The notes below the pieces were generated by a model. The model was not told the origin of the DNA and searched no databases. It was given only the letters and a program-made list of their open reading frames with translations. Positions 1-9,300 of a DNA stretch of 64,000 nucleotides are shown piece after piece. Each line of letters opens with the position of its first letter. Position 1 is the first letter of the stretch. The position numbers and the translations under genes are program-made. The stretch covers positions 35,646 to 99,645 of the forward strand of contig NZ_JABTCF010000009.1 in assembly GCF_014596745.1 (NCBI RefSeq). The letters run 5' to 3'. This DNA comes from Maribacter aquimaris. GTDB lineage: Bacteria; Bacteroidota; Bacteroidia; Flavobacteriales; Flavobacteriaceae.

Positions 1-1954
1 TCCAACAGATCTCAAAGGCATCGATCAATTCCTGTTTGATATCCTCGTCATAAATAGGACAACCTACTTCTACCCTATTCATTAAATTACGGGTCATCCA
101 ATCGGCCGAGGAGATAAAAACCTTGGGACCATCTTCATGGGCAAAAATGAAAACCCTGGGATGCTCCAGAAATTTATCCACCACACTGATGGCCTCAATA
201 TTCTCGCTCATGCCCTTGACTCCGGGAACCAAACAACAGATCCCCCTTATAATCAATTGTATTTTCACCCCTGCATTACTCGCCTCATACAGTTTGTCAA
301 CCATTTTATAGGATGTTAAACTGTTCATCTTTATTTTAATATACGCTTCTTTTCCCGCCTTCGCATTGGCAATTTCGTCGTCGATCAATTTTATAAAATA
401 GGACTTGGTATAATGTGGAGACACCACCAGATGCTTGTACTTGTTTATTTTATAAGGTGTATCAAAGAAATCGAACACCTTGTTCAACTCCCTTAAAATA
501 GGGGCATGGGCTGTAAAAAGGGTATAATCGGTATATATTCGGGCTGTTGCTTCATTAAAATTACCTGTACTTATAAAGCCATATCGTTTTATCCCATTTT
601 CTTCTTCCCTTTCAATCACGCATATTTTACTATGTACTTTTAACCCTGGAACCCCAAAGATAAGTTTCACGCCTTCTGCCTGTAATTGTTCTGCATATTC
701 TATGTTGGCCTGTTCATCAAAACGTGCCCTCAATTCGATCTGCATGGTTACTTGCTTGCCATTTTTAACAGCATTGACCAATGATGCCGCCACTTGGGAG
801 TCGGCCGCAAGGCGGTACACCGTAATTTTTATACTCCGGACCTTGGGATCCAAGGCAGCTTCCCGCAAAAATTTGATTACATATGAAAAGGTGTGGTAGG
901 GCGTATATTGCAAATAGTCCTTTTTGGCTATCCTTTCAAAAAGACTACCTTCCATACTGAGGCCTTTTACTGGAAGGGGCGTTATTTTCCCATACATTAA
1001 ATCCTCCCTGCCCAGACTTGGGAACCCCATATAATCACGACGGTTATGATAACGCCCGCCTGGAATCACACTGTCAATGTCCTCAATATCCATTTTTTCC
1101 TTAAGAAACTGTAACGTGTCCTTACCAATCCTATTATCATACACAAAACGAACGGGATCACTGATTTTTCGACCTTCGACACTCAATGAAATCTTCTCAA
1201 TAAAACTTTTACTTAGATCGCTATCGATATCCAACTCCGCATCCCGGGTTATCTTTATCATATGTGCCGTAATCGATTCAAAAGAAAACATGGTAAAGAT
1301 ATTCCGCAGAGAATACCGGATCAAATCATCAAGAATAATAATATAATCCTTATTGTCGATTTTTGGCAAAACCACAAAGCGATCTATTCCTTTCGGAATT
1401 TCAATAAGGGCATATTTGACATTCTTTGTACCTTTTGCCTCTCCCTCTTCTGGAATCAATACCATTTTCACAGCAAGGTATGCTGCGGTGTCCTTCAAAG
1501 TTGGGAATTCGGTAAGGTCATTCAAAATAATCGTCATGAGTACCGGACTCACCTTTTGGGTGAAATATGATTTTATGAATTCTTCATGCGCCTCACTTAC
1601 ATGGGTCTCATCAATCTGAAAAATATTCTGGGCCTCAAGTTCCTTTCGTATCTGCTTTAATATATTGAGACTCTTTTCCTGTTGCTTGATAACAACATTG
1701 GTTATTTCGGCCAATAGGTCCTTTGCGGTTTGCCCCCCTAATTCACTTTTTCCGGTTTTGCCCGCTTGGACAATACGTTTTACTGTGGCGTAACGCACTT
1801 TAAAGAACTCATCCAAATTATTGGAAAAAATACCTACAAAACGAAGACGCTCAATCAGTGGTACATTTTTATCCGCACTTTCCTGCAGCACCCTTTCATT
1901 AAAACTCAACCAGCTAATTTCCCGGTTTATATATTGATTCTTAAGCTTTATCAT
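1..1954 (-). CDS. ppk1: Polyphosphate kinase 1 (3' end outside window)
   Basis: The minus strand reads as one open frame from an ATG at 1954 to the window edge (about 651 codons); PPK1 is usually near 690 residues, so roughly the last 40 codons are missing. It begins MIKLKNQYINREISWLSFNER, the typical PPK1 N-terminal domain. Near residue 438 the segment KVHSKICVIE carries the histidine expected to be phosphorylated, followed by FISTGNFNE, typical of the phospholipase-D-like catalytic half. The enzyme reversibly makes polyphosphate from ATP. The start codon overlaps the sixA stop by one base (TAATG), so the two are probably translationally coupled. The family call is firm; the C-terminus is unseen. 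Confidence 0.95.
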   Translation of the reverse strand, partial: MIKLKNQYINREISWLSFNERVLQESADKNVPLIERLRFVGIFSNNLDEFFKVRYATVKRIVQAGKTGKSELGGQTAKDLLAEITNVVIKQQEKSLNILKQIRKELEAQNIFQIDETHVSEAHEEFIKSYFTQKVSPVLMTIILNDLTEFPTLKDTAAYLAVKMVLIPEEGEAKGTKNVKYALIEIPKGIDRFVVLPKIDNKDYIIILDDLIRYSLRNIFTMFSFESITAHMIKITRDAELDIDSDLSKSFIEKISLSVEGRKISDPVRFVYDNRIGKDTLQFLKEKMDIEDIDSVIPGGRYHNRRDYMGFPSLGREDLMYGKITPLPVKGLSMEGSLFERIAKKDYLQYTPYHTFSYVIKFLREAALDPKVRSIKITVYRLAADSQVAASLVNAVKNGKQVTMQIELRARFDEQANIEYAEQLQAEGVKLIFGVPGLKVHSKICVIEREEENGIKRYGFISTGNFNEATARIYTDYTLFTAHAPILRELNKVFDFFDTPYKINKYKHLVVSPHYTKSYFIKLIDDEIANAKAGKEAYIKIKMNSLTSYKMVDKLYEASNAGVKIQLIIRGICCLVPGVKGMSENIEAISVVDKFLEHPRVFIFAHEDGPKVFISSADWMTRNLMNRVEVGCPIYDEDIKQELIDAFEICW

Positions 1955-2439
1955 TATTTTAAGTGTTTAGGGAAAATAATATTCGATGTAATTCCCGATC
2001 CAACGTCATTCCAATTATCGATTTCAAAGGTCATATGAACCAAACCGCTAGTGGGAACGTTGTCTATGTATTGACTACCCAAGCTATTTGCAAGATGGGT
2101 AAAAGCGTGGTTATGTCCAAATAACATGACCGTATTAAGGGAGTTATCCATTTTCTTAATAAACCGCATAACCTCATCCCCCGAAAAATCGTAGAGCTCG
2201 TTGGAAATCCCAAATTGACCCAAAGGATACTCAAGTTTTCTTAAAAAAATAAGACAGGTGTGCATGGCCCTAATGGCCGGACTCGAAAAAATCACGTCAG
2301 GCAATATCCCCGTCCTATCAAAAGCCTCAACCACCAAATGACCATCGGCAATGCCCCTTGGCAATAAGGGGCGGTCCTTATCATTTACGGAATATTCCCA
2401 TGAGGATTTACCATGCCTCACCAAAACAATTTGTTTCAT
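1954..2439 (-). CDS. sixA: SixA-type phosphohistidine phosphatase
   Basis: This 161-residue histidine-phosphatase-family protein has the catalytic RHG at residues 8-10 (His9) and a second conserved histidine in FGHNHAFTHL. Its length fits the short SixA branch, which in E. coli removes phosphate from histidine of phosphotransferase proteins. It lies directly upstream of ppk1 and shares its last base with the ppk1 start codon. That pairing suggests a role in phosphate or polyphosphate signalling, but the substrate here is inferred, not shown. A TAnnTTTG box at 2484-2491 probably drives both genes. Confidence 0.85.
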   Translation of the reverse strand: MKQIVLVRHGKSSWEYSVNDKDRPLLPRGIADGHLVVEAFDRTGILPDVIFSSPAIRAMHTCLIFLRKLEYPLGQFGISNELYDFSGDEVMRFIKKMDNSLNTVMLFGHNHAFTHLANSLGSQYIDNVPTSGLVHMTFEIDNWNDVGSGITSNIIFPKHLK

Positions 2440-2483
2440 TTACCTATTCGATTTAATTGAATCCAATAAAGTTAAACAATCAA

Positions 2484-2491
2484 CAAAAGTA
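2484..2491 (-). promoter_or_regulatory. Probable -7 box for sixA-ppk1
   Basis: On the minus strand the bases read TACTTTTG, an exact match to the Bacteroidetes -7 consensus TAnnTTTG. It lies 45 bp upstream of the sixA ATG. I see no good TTTG at the usual -33 spacing, so this is a tentative promoter. Confidence 0.4.
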
Positions 2492-2520
2492 TACCGTAAA
2501 AAGTCAAGGTAATATTTGGA

Positions 2521-3168
2521 TTATGGAGCCAAGCGTTCGATTTTCCAATCAAAATCCTCCTGCAGGACAAATCGGATCCTATCGTGCAATCGGTTAGGAC
2601 GACCTTGCCAAAACTCAATGGAAACCGGTCGCACCAAATACCCTCCCCAATACTTGGGACGTGGAATATCCTTTCCTGTATATTGTTCTTCCAGCTCTTT
2701 TAAACCATCCTCCAAAACCTCCCTCGAAGCTATAACCTCACTTTGATGGGAAACGATAGCCCCTAACTTACTCCCATCGGGTCGGGATTCAAAATAACCA
2801 TCGGACAGGTTTTCCGAGATTTTTTCAGCAGTCCCCTTGATGATTACCTGACGCTCCATGGAATGCCAAAAAAACGAAAGGCACACATGTGGGTTTGCCG
2901 CAATGGCCTTGCCCTTTTCACTCGCATAGTTGGTATAAAAAATGAAACCTTCGTACGTGTATCGTTTTAAAAGCACAACACGACTTTTGGGGTACCCATC
3001 AAGTCCGATTGTTGAAACGGTCATCGAATTAGCCTCATCGACCGTATTGGAAGCCTCTACCTCATAAAACCACTTTTGAAACAGCTCCATGGGGTTATCC
3101 GAGATTGCATCTTCCAAAAGGGCGCTTTTTTCGTAGGATTTCCTATAATTACTTAAATCTTTTTCCAT
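2521..3168 (-). CDS. pdxH: Pyridoxamine 5'-phosphate oxidase
   Basis: This FMN enzyme oxidises pyridoxamine or pyridoxine 5'-phosphate to pyridoxal 5'-phosphate in the cytoplasm. The protein has the PdxH landmarks: MTVSTIGLDGYPKSRVVLLK near residue 50, FYTNYASEKGKAIAANP for FMN contact, and the C-terminal RPVSIEFWQGRPNRLHDRI signature. I place the start at MEKDLSNYRKSYEK (3168), giving 215 residues, the usual family length. A frame opening ten codons earlier (3198) adds a hydrophobic stretch not seen in the family. It is a single gene with no obvious operon partner. Confidence 0.95.
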   Translation of the reverse strand: MEKDLSNYRKSYEKSALLEDAISDNPMELFQKWFYEVEASNTVDEANSMTVSTIGLDGYPKSRVVLLKRYTYEGFIFYTNYASEKGKAIAANPHVCLSFFWHSMERQVIIKGTAEKISENLSDGYFESRPDGSKLGAIVSHQSEVIASREVLEDGLKELEEQYTGKDIPRPKYWGGYLVRPVSIEFWQGRPNRLHDRIRFVLQEDFDWKIERLAP

Positions 3169-3306
3169 TGTATCGTAATCTAAAAGCAAGATATACAAAG
3201 TTCCTTAAAAGATTGGTAAAAGGGAAGGCTTCCGATGTATTTATTACGAATTATCCAGAGATAAAACAGCCCACCCTAAAAAACAACGCATCAATGACAG
3301 TTTCAT

Positions 3307-3810
3307 TTAAGGAACCACCTTTTCAAAGGTCATTTGCGTAGGTACGGGAGCATCCGCTGGGTAAGAAATATAATACAATGTCAGTTCATCATCCGCGATT
3401 CTAAATTTATTACCATAAGCTTCCCCGCCCAACCTAGTGGTCTCCGGGTCTGGTTTAAACCCTTCTTCCCAAGAGGTATTGGCCACTGCTTTTATAAAAA
3501 GGCTATCACCCCTTACCTTATAACTACCGACATTCTCGGATGAACCGATAATCGCTTCAGGGTTTTCATCCTCAAACCCATAAAAATCAACGCGATATGA
3601 ATACGTTTTATCCGAATCGAACGTATAGGTCGTTTTTACATCAAAATATCGTAAATCGGTGTTGGTTACACCACTTGGAACAACATCGGTCCTACTCCAG
3701 GCACCTATGATTGCAGACTCAAGAAGATCCACGGCAACGGCATTCTCCTTTTCACAAGAGCCTAAAAGAAAAAATAAAGTAAAAGCAATCGAAAAGCGCT
3801 TAATCCGCAT
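3307..3810 (-). CDS. Lipoprotein, lipocalin-like, unknown function
   Basis: The 167-residue protein starts with a lipoprotein signal (MRIKRFSIAFTLFFLLGSC) with the acylated cysteine at about residue 19, so it is probably anchored in an outer-envelope membrane. The rest is beta-rich and resembles the lipocalin-like lipoproteins common in Flavobacteriia: a GAWSRTDV strand, a TYTFDSDKTYSYRV hairpin, and a closing LTLYYIS strand. No catalytic motif is visible. It sits downstream of rnz on the same strand with a 55-bp gap and could be reached by read-through from the pyr operon. The function is not known. Confidence 0.7.
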   Translation of the reverse strand: MRIKRFSIAFTLFFLLGSCEKENAVAVDLLESAIIGAWSRTDVVPSGVTNTDLRYFDVKTTYTFDSDKTYSYRVDFYGFEDENPEAIIGSSENVGSYKVRGDSLFIKAVANTSWEEGFKPDPETTRLGGEAYGNKFRIADDELTLYYISYPADAPVPTQMTFEKVVP

Positions 3811-3865
3811 TACAGGTTTTCTAGATAGATACCTTTTTTTACAAGAGTTGCGTAATTACCCCCAA

Positions 3866-4771
3866 TTACATCTCGAACACCTTTCCGTCATCGGCCAAAG
3901 CCACGTTGGGAAATATCTCCATTGCTTCCTCCCTGAAAAGGTCAATAGTCTTATACCGTGTGGAATAGTGTCCTAAAATCAACATGCCCACATTGGCTTT
4001 TAGGGCAATGGTTGCAGCTTCCTTGGCTGTTGCATGCTTGGTTCTTTCAGACAAATGTCCCTCAGAATCCAAAAAAGTGGACTCGTGATACAAAACGTCG
4101 ACTTCCTGTATTTGCCCAATAATTTCAGGGAAGAAACTTGTGTCACTGCAAAACGCATAGCTTTTGGGTTTTGGGGGGTCGAATGTCAGTAAAGTATTGG
4201 ATAACCGTGTACCATCATTCAAGGTGATATCCTTTCCGTTTTTGATATTCTGAAAATAGCACTTGTCTATTTTGTATTGGGCAACGGCGCTTACATTGAG
4301 CTTTCGTTCCCCCAATTTTTCCTTAAAAAGAAAACCGTTGGTGTAGACCCTGTGGTTCAAAGGAATGGTTTCAACCGTTATTTTATCATCCTCAAAAAGG
4401 AGTTCGGGTTCCTTTGATGTCAATTCATGAAAAAGCAAAGGGTAATTTGTCCACGAATCACCCAATTTCAACAACAAAGTGATCGCTTCTTTAATTCCTT
4501 TGGGGCCATAGACATGCAATTCCTTGTCCCTTCCCAAAAGTCGAAAAGTGGAAATCAATCCTGGCAACCCAAAAAAATGATCGCCATGGAGGTGTGAAAT
4601 AAAAATATGGTTGATCCTGGAAAATTTAACCTTATGCTTACGTAGTTGTACCTGTGTCCCCTCCCCACAATCGATCAAAAACATATGGTTCTTGATTTCC
4701 AATACCTGTGAAGTCGGGTTTGTTAACGTACGTGGGGTCGCAGCATAACAACCCAAGATCTGTAGTTTCAT
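3866..4771 (-). CDS. rnz: Ribonuclease Z
   Basis: This 301-residue metallo-beta-lactamase-fold nuclease trims tRNA 3' ends. The zinc motif HLHGDH is at residues 60-65, preceded by FLIDCGEGTQVQLR, the usual RNase Z opening. A later YHESTF and the C-terminal LGHYSTRY segment complete the metal site. Length and motif order match the bacterial short form. It is the last gene of a pyrR-pyrB-hypothetical-rnz set on the minus strand, 74 bp after the small gene before it. Confidence 0.95.
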   Translation of the reverse strand: MKLQILGCYAATPRTLTNPTSQVLEIKNHMFLIDCGEGTQVQLRKHKVKFSRINHIFISHLHGDHFFGLPGLISTFRLLGRDKELHVYGPKGIKEAITLLLKLGDSWTNYPLLFHELTSKEPELLFEDDKITVETIPLNHRVYTNGFLFKEKLGERKLNVSAVAQYKIDKCYFQNIKNGKDITLNDGTRLSNTLLTFDPPKPKSYAFCSDTSFFPEIIGQIQEVDVLYHESTFLDSEGHLSERTKHATAKEAATIALKANVGMLILGHYSTRYKTIDLFREEAMEIFPNVALADDGKVFEM

Positions 4772-4845
4772 GAAAATGGAAATTAATAGGTTAAAGATTG
4801 TAATTGATACAACCCTATGAAGGAATCATGTTTCATTATGGCTTT

Positions 4846-5178
4846 TCAGAGATCAAGATCCCTTTCTATTTCTTCCATTTCGATAATATCCTTGGCTTCC
4901 CGTATGGTGGGCACCACGGATAATTCTTCGGGAACTTCGTCAAAAGAAACTTTATCGGTCACCAATACAAATGATTTTTTTGTATCCCTATGCCTGTTTG
5001 AAATAGGCAAAAATTCCAAAATATCACCTGAAGAAAGCTTTGAGAATGAAAACAGGTTAATAATGATATTATCGTTTTTTATCTTGTTGTAACCCGATTC
5101 AAGATTCTTTAAAAATTCCTGAATTGAAATATTCTCTTGAAATACGATGGTTGTAGTACCCTCTTTATCAAATATCAT
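4846..5178 (-). CDS. Small conserved-looking protein, possible STAS-like fold
   Basis: This 110-residue acidic protein lies between pyrB and rnz, 5 bp after the pyrB stop. The pattern (TTTIVFQENISIQEFLKNL, then NIIINLFSFSKLSSGDILEFL, then KSFVLVTD) alternates strands and helices as in STAS or anti-sigma-antagonist proteins, but no phosphoserine signature is clear. Position and length suggest the small protein that often sits beside rnz in Flavobacteriia. The function is not known. Tight spacing makes it part of the pyr operon. Confidence 0.65.
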   Translation of the reverse strand: MIFDKEGTTTIVFQENISIQEFLKNLESGYNKIKNDNIIINLFSFSKLSSGDILEFLPISNRHRDTKKSFVLVTDKVSFDEVPEELSVVPTIREAKDIIEMEEIERDLDL

Positions 5179-5183
5179 AGGAG

Positions 5184-6110
5184 TTATTTTATTTTTGAGG
5201 CCAATAAATAAATCACGGCCATACGTATGGCCACCCCATTTTCAACTTGGTTCAATATAATCGATTGTTTTGAATCCGCAACATCACTGGTGATTTCCAC
5301 CCCACGGTTAATAGGGCCAGGGTGCATGATTACGATTTCTTTGTCCAACGAATCGAGTAAGGCTTTATTTACACCGAATTGCTGTGTATATTCCCTTGTC
5401 GTTGGAAAGTAACTAATATCCAAACGTTCATTCTGTATACGTAGCATATTGGCCACATCGCACCAATTCAAAGCTTTTCGCAAATCGGTCTCTACTTCAA
5501 CCCCCAATGACCCAATATGTTTGGGCATCAATGTTTTTGGCCCACATACCTTCACTTGGGCACCTTGCAATTTCAGTGCAAAGATATTGGAGAGCGCCAC
5601 CCTGGAATGCAGGATATCACCGACGATAACAACTTTCTTCCCTGCAACATCCCCGAATCTTTCCCGTATTGAAAAAGAATCCAACAAAGCCTGTGTAGGA
5701 TGCTCATGTGCACCGTCTCCGGCATTGACTATGGCAGCCTTGACATGTTTTGATAGGAATATACCCGCTCCAGGATTGGGATGCCTCATAACCACCATAT
5801 CCACTTTCATAGATAGGATATTATTCACGGTATCGATCAAAGTCTCCCCTTTCTTTACGGAAGACTGGCCTGCAGAGAAATTTATTACATCGGCAGAAAG
5901 TCGTTTTTCGGCTAACTCGAACGACAGTCTTGTCCTTGTACTATTTTCGAAAAATATATTGGCTATGGTAATATCACGTAACGAAGGCACCTTCTTAATA
6001 GATCGATTGATCACCTCCTTAAATTGATCGGCGGTTTCAAAAATGAGCTGAATATCTTTTTCGTTGATATATTTTATACCCAGTAAGTGATTTACACTCA
6101 GTTCGCTCAT
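5184..6110 (-). CDS. pyrB: Aspartate carbamoyltransferase catalytic chain
   Basis: This enzyme condenses carbamoyl phosphate with aspartate in the committed step of pyrimidine synthesis. The 308-residue protein has the carbamoyl-phosphate loop STRTR at residues 57-61, the EHPTQALLD segment, and HPGPINRGVE near the C-terminus. No regulatory pyrI is present beside it. The gene begins 3 bp after pyrR, so the two are one transcription unit and probably share pyrimidine control. Confidence 0.96.
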   Translation of the reverse strand: MSELSVNHLLGIKYINEKDIQLIFETADQFKEVINRSIKKVPSLRDITIANIFFENSTRTRLSFELAEKRLSADVINFSAGQSSVKKGETLIDTVNNILSMKVDMVVMRHPNPGAGIFLSKHVKAAIVNAGDGAHEHPTQALLDSFSIRERFGDVAGKKVVIVGDILHSRVALSNIFALKLQGAQVKVCGPKTLMPKHIGSLGVEVETDLRKALNWCDVANMLRIQNERLDISYFPTTREYTQQFGVNKALLDSLDKEIVIMHPGPINRGVEITSDVADSKQSIILNQVENGVAIRMAVIYLLASKIK

Positions 6111-6113
6111 TGC

Positions 6114-6653
6114 TTATTTATTTATCAGATAGATTTGGTCTTTACCATCATTCTCTTCCCAAAGCACAACAACTTTTTCATTGTTTATGGCGTCGACCTG
6201 TCGTCCCCTATAGGTCGGTTGTATGGGTAGGTGCCTACTGAATCGCCTATCTATCAAGGTCAATAATTCGATTTCTGAAGGTCGTCCAAAAGATTGAATG
6301 GCCGTTAAAGCCGCCCGGATACTTCTTCCGGTATACAGCACATCGTCAATCAAGACCACTTTCTTATCCTCGACCAAAAAGTCGATATTGGTCTGATTGG
6401 CTTCAAGAGGCTTATCGCCCCTTCTAAAGTCGTCCCTATAGAAGGTTATATCCAGGAATCCGACTTCAATATGTTTTACTTTATATTCCTCTTTAAGGAT
6501 TTTGGTAAGTCTTTCGGCCACGAACTTGCCCCTGGGTTGCATCCCGATCAATACCGTATCGGCAAAATCAAGATGATTTTCAAGTAATTGGCAAGCCAAC
6601 CTATGTAAGATGATATTAATTTCTTTTGAGGAGAGTAGTACTTTTTGACTCAT
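6114..6653 (-). CDS. pyrR: PyrR regulator / uracil phosphoribosyltransferase
   Basis: This 179-residue type I phosphoribosyltransferase has the PRPP loop VVLIDDVLYTGRSIRAAL and the family's PRGKFVAERL and YRGRQVDAIN segments. In Firmicutes PyrR is an mRNA-binding attenuator; in Bacteroidetes the regulatory role is less clear. It heads the operon with pyrB. The leader is short (about 20 nt if the -7 box at 6680-6687 is used), leaving no room for a PyrR attenuator hairpin ahead of this gene. Confidence 0.93.
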   Translation of the reverse strand: MSQKVLLSSKEINIILHRLACQLLENHLDFADTVLIGMQPRGKFVAERLTKILKEEYKVKHIEVGFLDITFYRDDFRRGDKPLEANQTNIDFLVEDKKVVLIDDVLYTGRSIRAALTAIQSFGRPSEIELLTLIDRRFSRHLPIQPTYRGRQVDAINNEKVVVLWEENDGKDQIYLINK

Positions 6654-6679
6654 AGTAGGTCAGCAACACTTTTGTTTGA

Positions 6680-6687
6680 CAAAAATA
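6680..6687 (-). promoter_or_regulatory. Probable -7 box of the pyr operon
   Basis: The minus strand reads TATTTTTG, an exact TAnnTTTG match, 27 bp before the pyrR start. No convincing -33 TTTG lies 19-21 bp upstream, so confidence is moderate. Confidence 0.45.
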
Positions 6688-6720
6688 GGGAATTATTACA
6701 AATATTCATTTATAAGAATG

Positions 6721-6755
6721 AAAACAAAAAAGCCCTGACGATACCGTCAGGGCCT
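6721..6755 (-). terminator. Intrinsic terminator of rpsA
   Basis: GCCCTGAC (6732-6739) pairs perfectly with GTCAGGGC (6746-6753) around a 6-base loop. On the minus strand the hairpin is followed by TTTTTTGTTTT. It lies about 45 bp after the rpsA stop and just before the pyrR promoter, insulating the two units. Confidence 0.92.
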
Positions 6756-6796
6756 TCGAATCCCTATTTGCATAGGAAAATCAATTAAATAAAAGC

Positions 6797-8635
6797 TTAT
6801 TTATTTTTGGAATTAGCTTCCATTTTATCCTTCAATGCCTGTAATGCCTCATTAGCATCCCCTAAAGTAGGTTTAGCCTCATCAGCACTGGCTGCAGCTC
6901 TTTTTACTGCGGCTTTTACATTGCGTTGCTCTTCTTCCCTAAAGATAGCGGTATGACTGGCAACGACACGTTTGAAGTCTTTATTGAACTCAATGATCTT
7001 GAATTCGGCTTCTTCGCCCTTACCTACTTTCTTACCATCCTCTTTTTCCAAGTGACGTTGTGGAACGAATGCAGTGATATCCTCGTTAAAGTCAATCGTT
7101 GCACCTTTATCTACGATATCGGTGATGGCCGCTTTATGAACGGTACCAACAGCAAATTCAGTTTCGTATTTGTCCCAAGGGTTCTCGGTAGTCTGTTTGT
7201 GACCTAAACTTAATTTACGTCCTTCAACATCCAATTCCAATACTTCCACTTCCAAGGTATCACCAACAGCTACAAATTCTGATGGGTGTTTGATTTTCTT
7301 GGTCCAAGAAAGATCCGAGATATAGATCAAACCGTCGATTCCTTCTTCCAATTCCAAGAATACACCGAAATTGGTAAAGTTTCTAACGATTCCTTTATGT
7401 TTAGATCCTACAGGGTATTTGGTAGTAATATCGGTCCATGGATCCGGAGTCAATTGCTTAATGCCCAAGGACATTTTACGATCTTCCCTATCCAATGTCA
7501 ACACTACAGCCTCTACTTCATCACCGACTTTTACAAAGTCCTGTGCAGAACGCAAATGGGTTGACCATGACATTTCAGAAACGTGGATCAATCCTTCAAC
7601 ACCTTCAACAACCTCGATGAATGCACCGTAATCAGCTATAACAACAACCTTTCCTTTGACTTTGTCACCTATTTTGATGTCTTCGCTCAAGGCATCCCAA
7701 GGATGTTTCTCCAATTGCTTAAGACCCAATTGGATTCTTGATTTGTTCTCATCAAAGTCCAAGATAACGACATTCAATTTCTGATCCAATTCAACAACCT
7801 CATTCGGGTGGTTGATCCTGCTCCATGAAAGATCGGTAATATGTACCAGACCATCAACACCACCAAGATCGATAAAGACTCCGTAAGAAGTAATGTTTTT
7901 AACAACACCTTCAAGTACCTGTCCTTTTTCCAACTGGCTAATGATCTCTTTTTTCTGTTCTTCAATATCAGCCTCGATAAGTGCTTTATGCGAAACTACT
8001 ACGTTTTTGAATTCGTGGTTGATCTTAACCACTTTGAATTCCATAGTCTTATTGACATACTGATCGTAATCCCTAATAGGCTTAACATCGATCTGTGAAC
8101 CTGGTAAGAAAGCTTCAATACCGAATACATCGACGATCATACCTCCTTTAGTCCTACATTTCACGAAACCACTAACGATTTCTTCATTATCATGTGCGGC
8201 ATTCACCCTATCCCAAGCCATAATGGTTCTGGCCTTTCTATGTGAAAGTACCAATTGACCACTTTTATCCTCACGGATATCGATCAACACCTCTACCTTA
8301 TCACCTACTTTCAGGTCTGGGTTATAACGAAATTCGTTCAACGAAATAACGCCTTCTGATTTTGCATTGATATCGATAATAGCTTCCCTATCGGTCAAGT
8401 ACACTACGGTACCTTGTACAACCTCTTCATCCGCTGTATCGACAAAGTTTTCGGCGACCAATGTTTCAAACTCTTTAAGTTTAGAATCATCAACACGTTC
8501 AATGCCTTGTTCGTACTTTTCCCAATTAAAATTTTCTAAAAATTCCTTTGGGTCCTGTACAGGTGTTTCCACCTTTGTTTCCGGAGTAGCTTCGATAGCT
8601 TCCTCTACTGCTTTTGTTTCTTTTTCTTCAGCCAT
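6797..8635 (-). CDS. rpsA: 30S ribosomal protein S1
   Basis: The protein carries six S1 RNA-binding repeats. The first two are degenerate ribosome-binding repeats; then come classic repeats such as GVVKNITSYGVFIDLGGVDGLVHITDLSW and two similar ones. An acidic N-terminus and an Ala/Lys-rich tail flank them. I choose MAEEKETKAVEE at 8635 (612 residues) over an ATG 11 codons upstream because family members start this way. S1 is especially important for initiation in Bacteroidetes, whose mRNAs mostly lack Shine-Dalgarno sites. A strong promoter lies at 8754-8784 and a terminator after the gene. Confidence 0.96.
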   Translation of the reverse strand: MAEEKETKAVEEAIEATPETKVETPVQDPKEFLENFNWEKYEQGIERVDDSKLKEFETLVAENFVDTADEEVVQGTVVYLTDREAIIDINAKSEGVISLNEFRYNPDLKVGDKVEVLIDIREDKSGQLVLSHRKARTIMAWDRVNAAHDNEEIVSGFVKCRTKGGMIVDVFGIEAFLPGSQIDVKPIRDYDQYVNKTMEFKVVKINHEFKNVVVSHKALIEADIEEQKKEIISQLEKGQVLEGVVKNITSYGVFIDLGGVDGLVHITDLSWSRINHPNEVVELDQKLNVVILDFDENKSRIQLGLKQLEKHPWDALSEDIKIGDKVKGKVVVIADYGAFIEVVEGVEGLIHVSEMSWSTHLRSAQDFVKVGDEVEAVVLTLDREDRKMSLGIKQLTPDPWTDITTKYPVGSKHKGIVRNFTNFGVFLELEEGIDGLIYISDLSWTKKIKHPSEFVAVGDTLEVEVLELDVEGRKLSLGHKQTTENPWDKYETEFAVGTVHKAAITDIVDKGATIDFNEDITAFVPQRHLEKEDGKKVGKGEEAEFKIIEFNKDFKRVVASHTAIFREEEQRNVKAAVKRAAASADEAKPTLGDANEALQALKDKMEANSKNK

Positions 8636-8753
8636 TTGCTGATTTAAATTTGTATTCCATAGTGCCACAAGAGTTAAACAATTACTACAGAAGATGTTAT
8701 ATGAATTTTTGTTTTCTTCCCCTTTCCTCTTGATTCTCTGTAAAAAAGGAGTG

Positions 8754-8784
8754 CAAAACTACGATTTTATTATGTATTTACAAA
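8754..8784 (-). promoter_or_regulatory. rpsA promoter (-33 and -7)
   Basis: On the minus strand TTTG (8784-8781), exactly 19 bp, then TAGTTTTG (8761-8754) match the Bacteroidetes sigma-A consensus TTTG-N19-TAnnTTTG perfectly. The leader to the chosen ATG at 8635 is about 110 nt and may have a regulatory role; no clear structure was recognised in it. Confidence 0.8.
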
Positions 8785-8898
8785 CAACCAAGGCACCACA
8801 ATTGACAGTTAAGGGAGTATTTTTTCGTTTTTCCATAAAATAACGCATAAATCCTTATCTTCACACCAATAAATATTAACCATAAGTAAATTACAACT

Positions 8899-9279
8899 AT
8901 GAGCGTTAAAGCAAAATATCAGCCCGTTTTAGACCTTGGCGAAGAATTGTCAATCAAGGACGGTAATGTTACCGAAGAGAATGGTGTTTTAAAAATAAAA
9001 GGTACGGCCAATACCCAATACGAGAAGAATCTTTTATGGGATAAAATCAAGGAAATAGGTGGGGAACAACCTTCTGACCTAAAAGCCAACATTTCCGTTG
9101 CCGACGAATCCATATTCCATAAACACACTGTAAAAAGTGGGGAATCATTGAGTAAGATTGCCAAGAAGTACTATGGTGACCCCATGAAGTACAAACAAAT
9201 TTTCGAGGCTAACACCAATATCCTTAAGAACCCGGATGTGATTCACCCCGATCAGGTTTTAGTGATTCCTAACCTATAA
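8899..9279 (+). CDS. BON/LysM domain protein (YgaU/Kbp-like)
   Basis: The 126-residue protein has an N-terminal BON-like half (GVLKIKGTANTQYEKNLLWDKI) and a C-terminal LysM domain from about residue 77 (HTVKSGESLSKIAKKYYGDPMKYKQIFEANTNIL). This is the architecture of E. coli Kbp (YgaU), a small potassium-binding cytoplasmic protein; there is no signal peptide here either. Whether this one binds potassium is inference. The gene stands alone, divergent from rpsA and convergent with cmk, and shares a terminator hairpin with it. Confidence 0.88.
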   Translation: MSVKAKYQPVLDLGEELSIKDGNVTEENGVLKIKGTANTQYEKNLLWDKIKEIGGEQPSDLKANISVADESIFHKHTVKSGESLSKIAKKYYGDPMKYKQIFEANTNILKNPDVIHPDQVLVIPNL

Positions 9280-9300
9280 GGAATCGTATGATTTAAATTG

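Noticed and set aside
5449..6027. 192-residue plus-strand open frame over pyrB
   Set aside because: Antisense shadow of a conserved enzyme; no recognisable domain.
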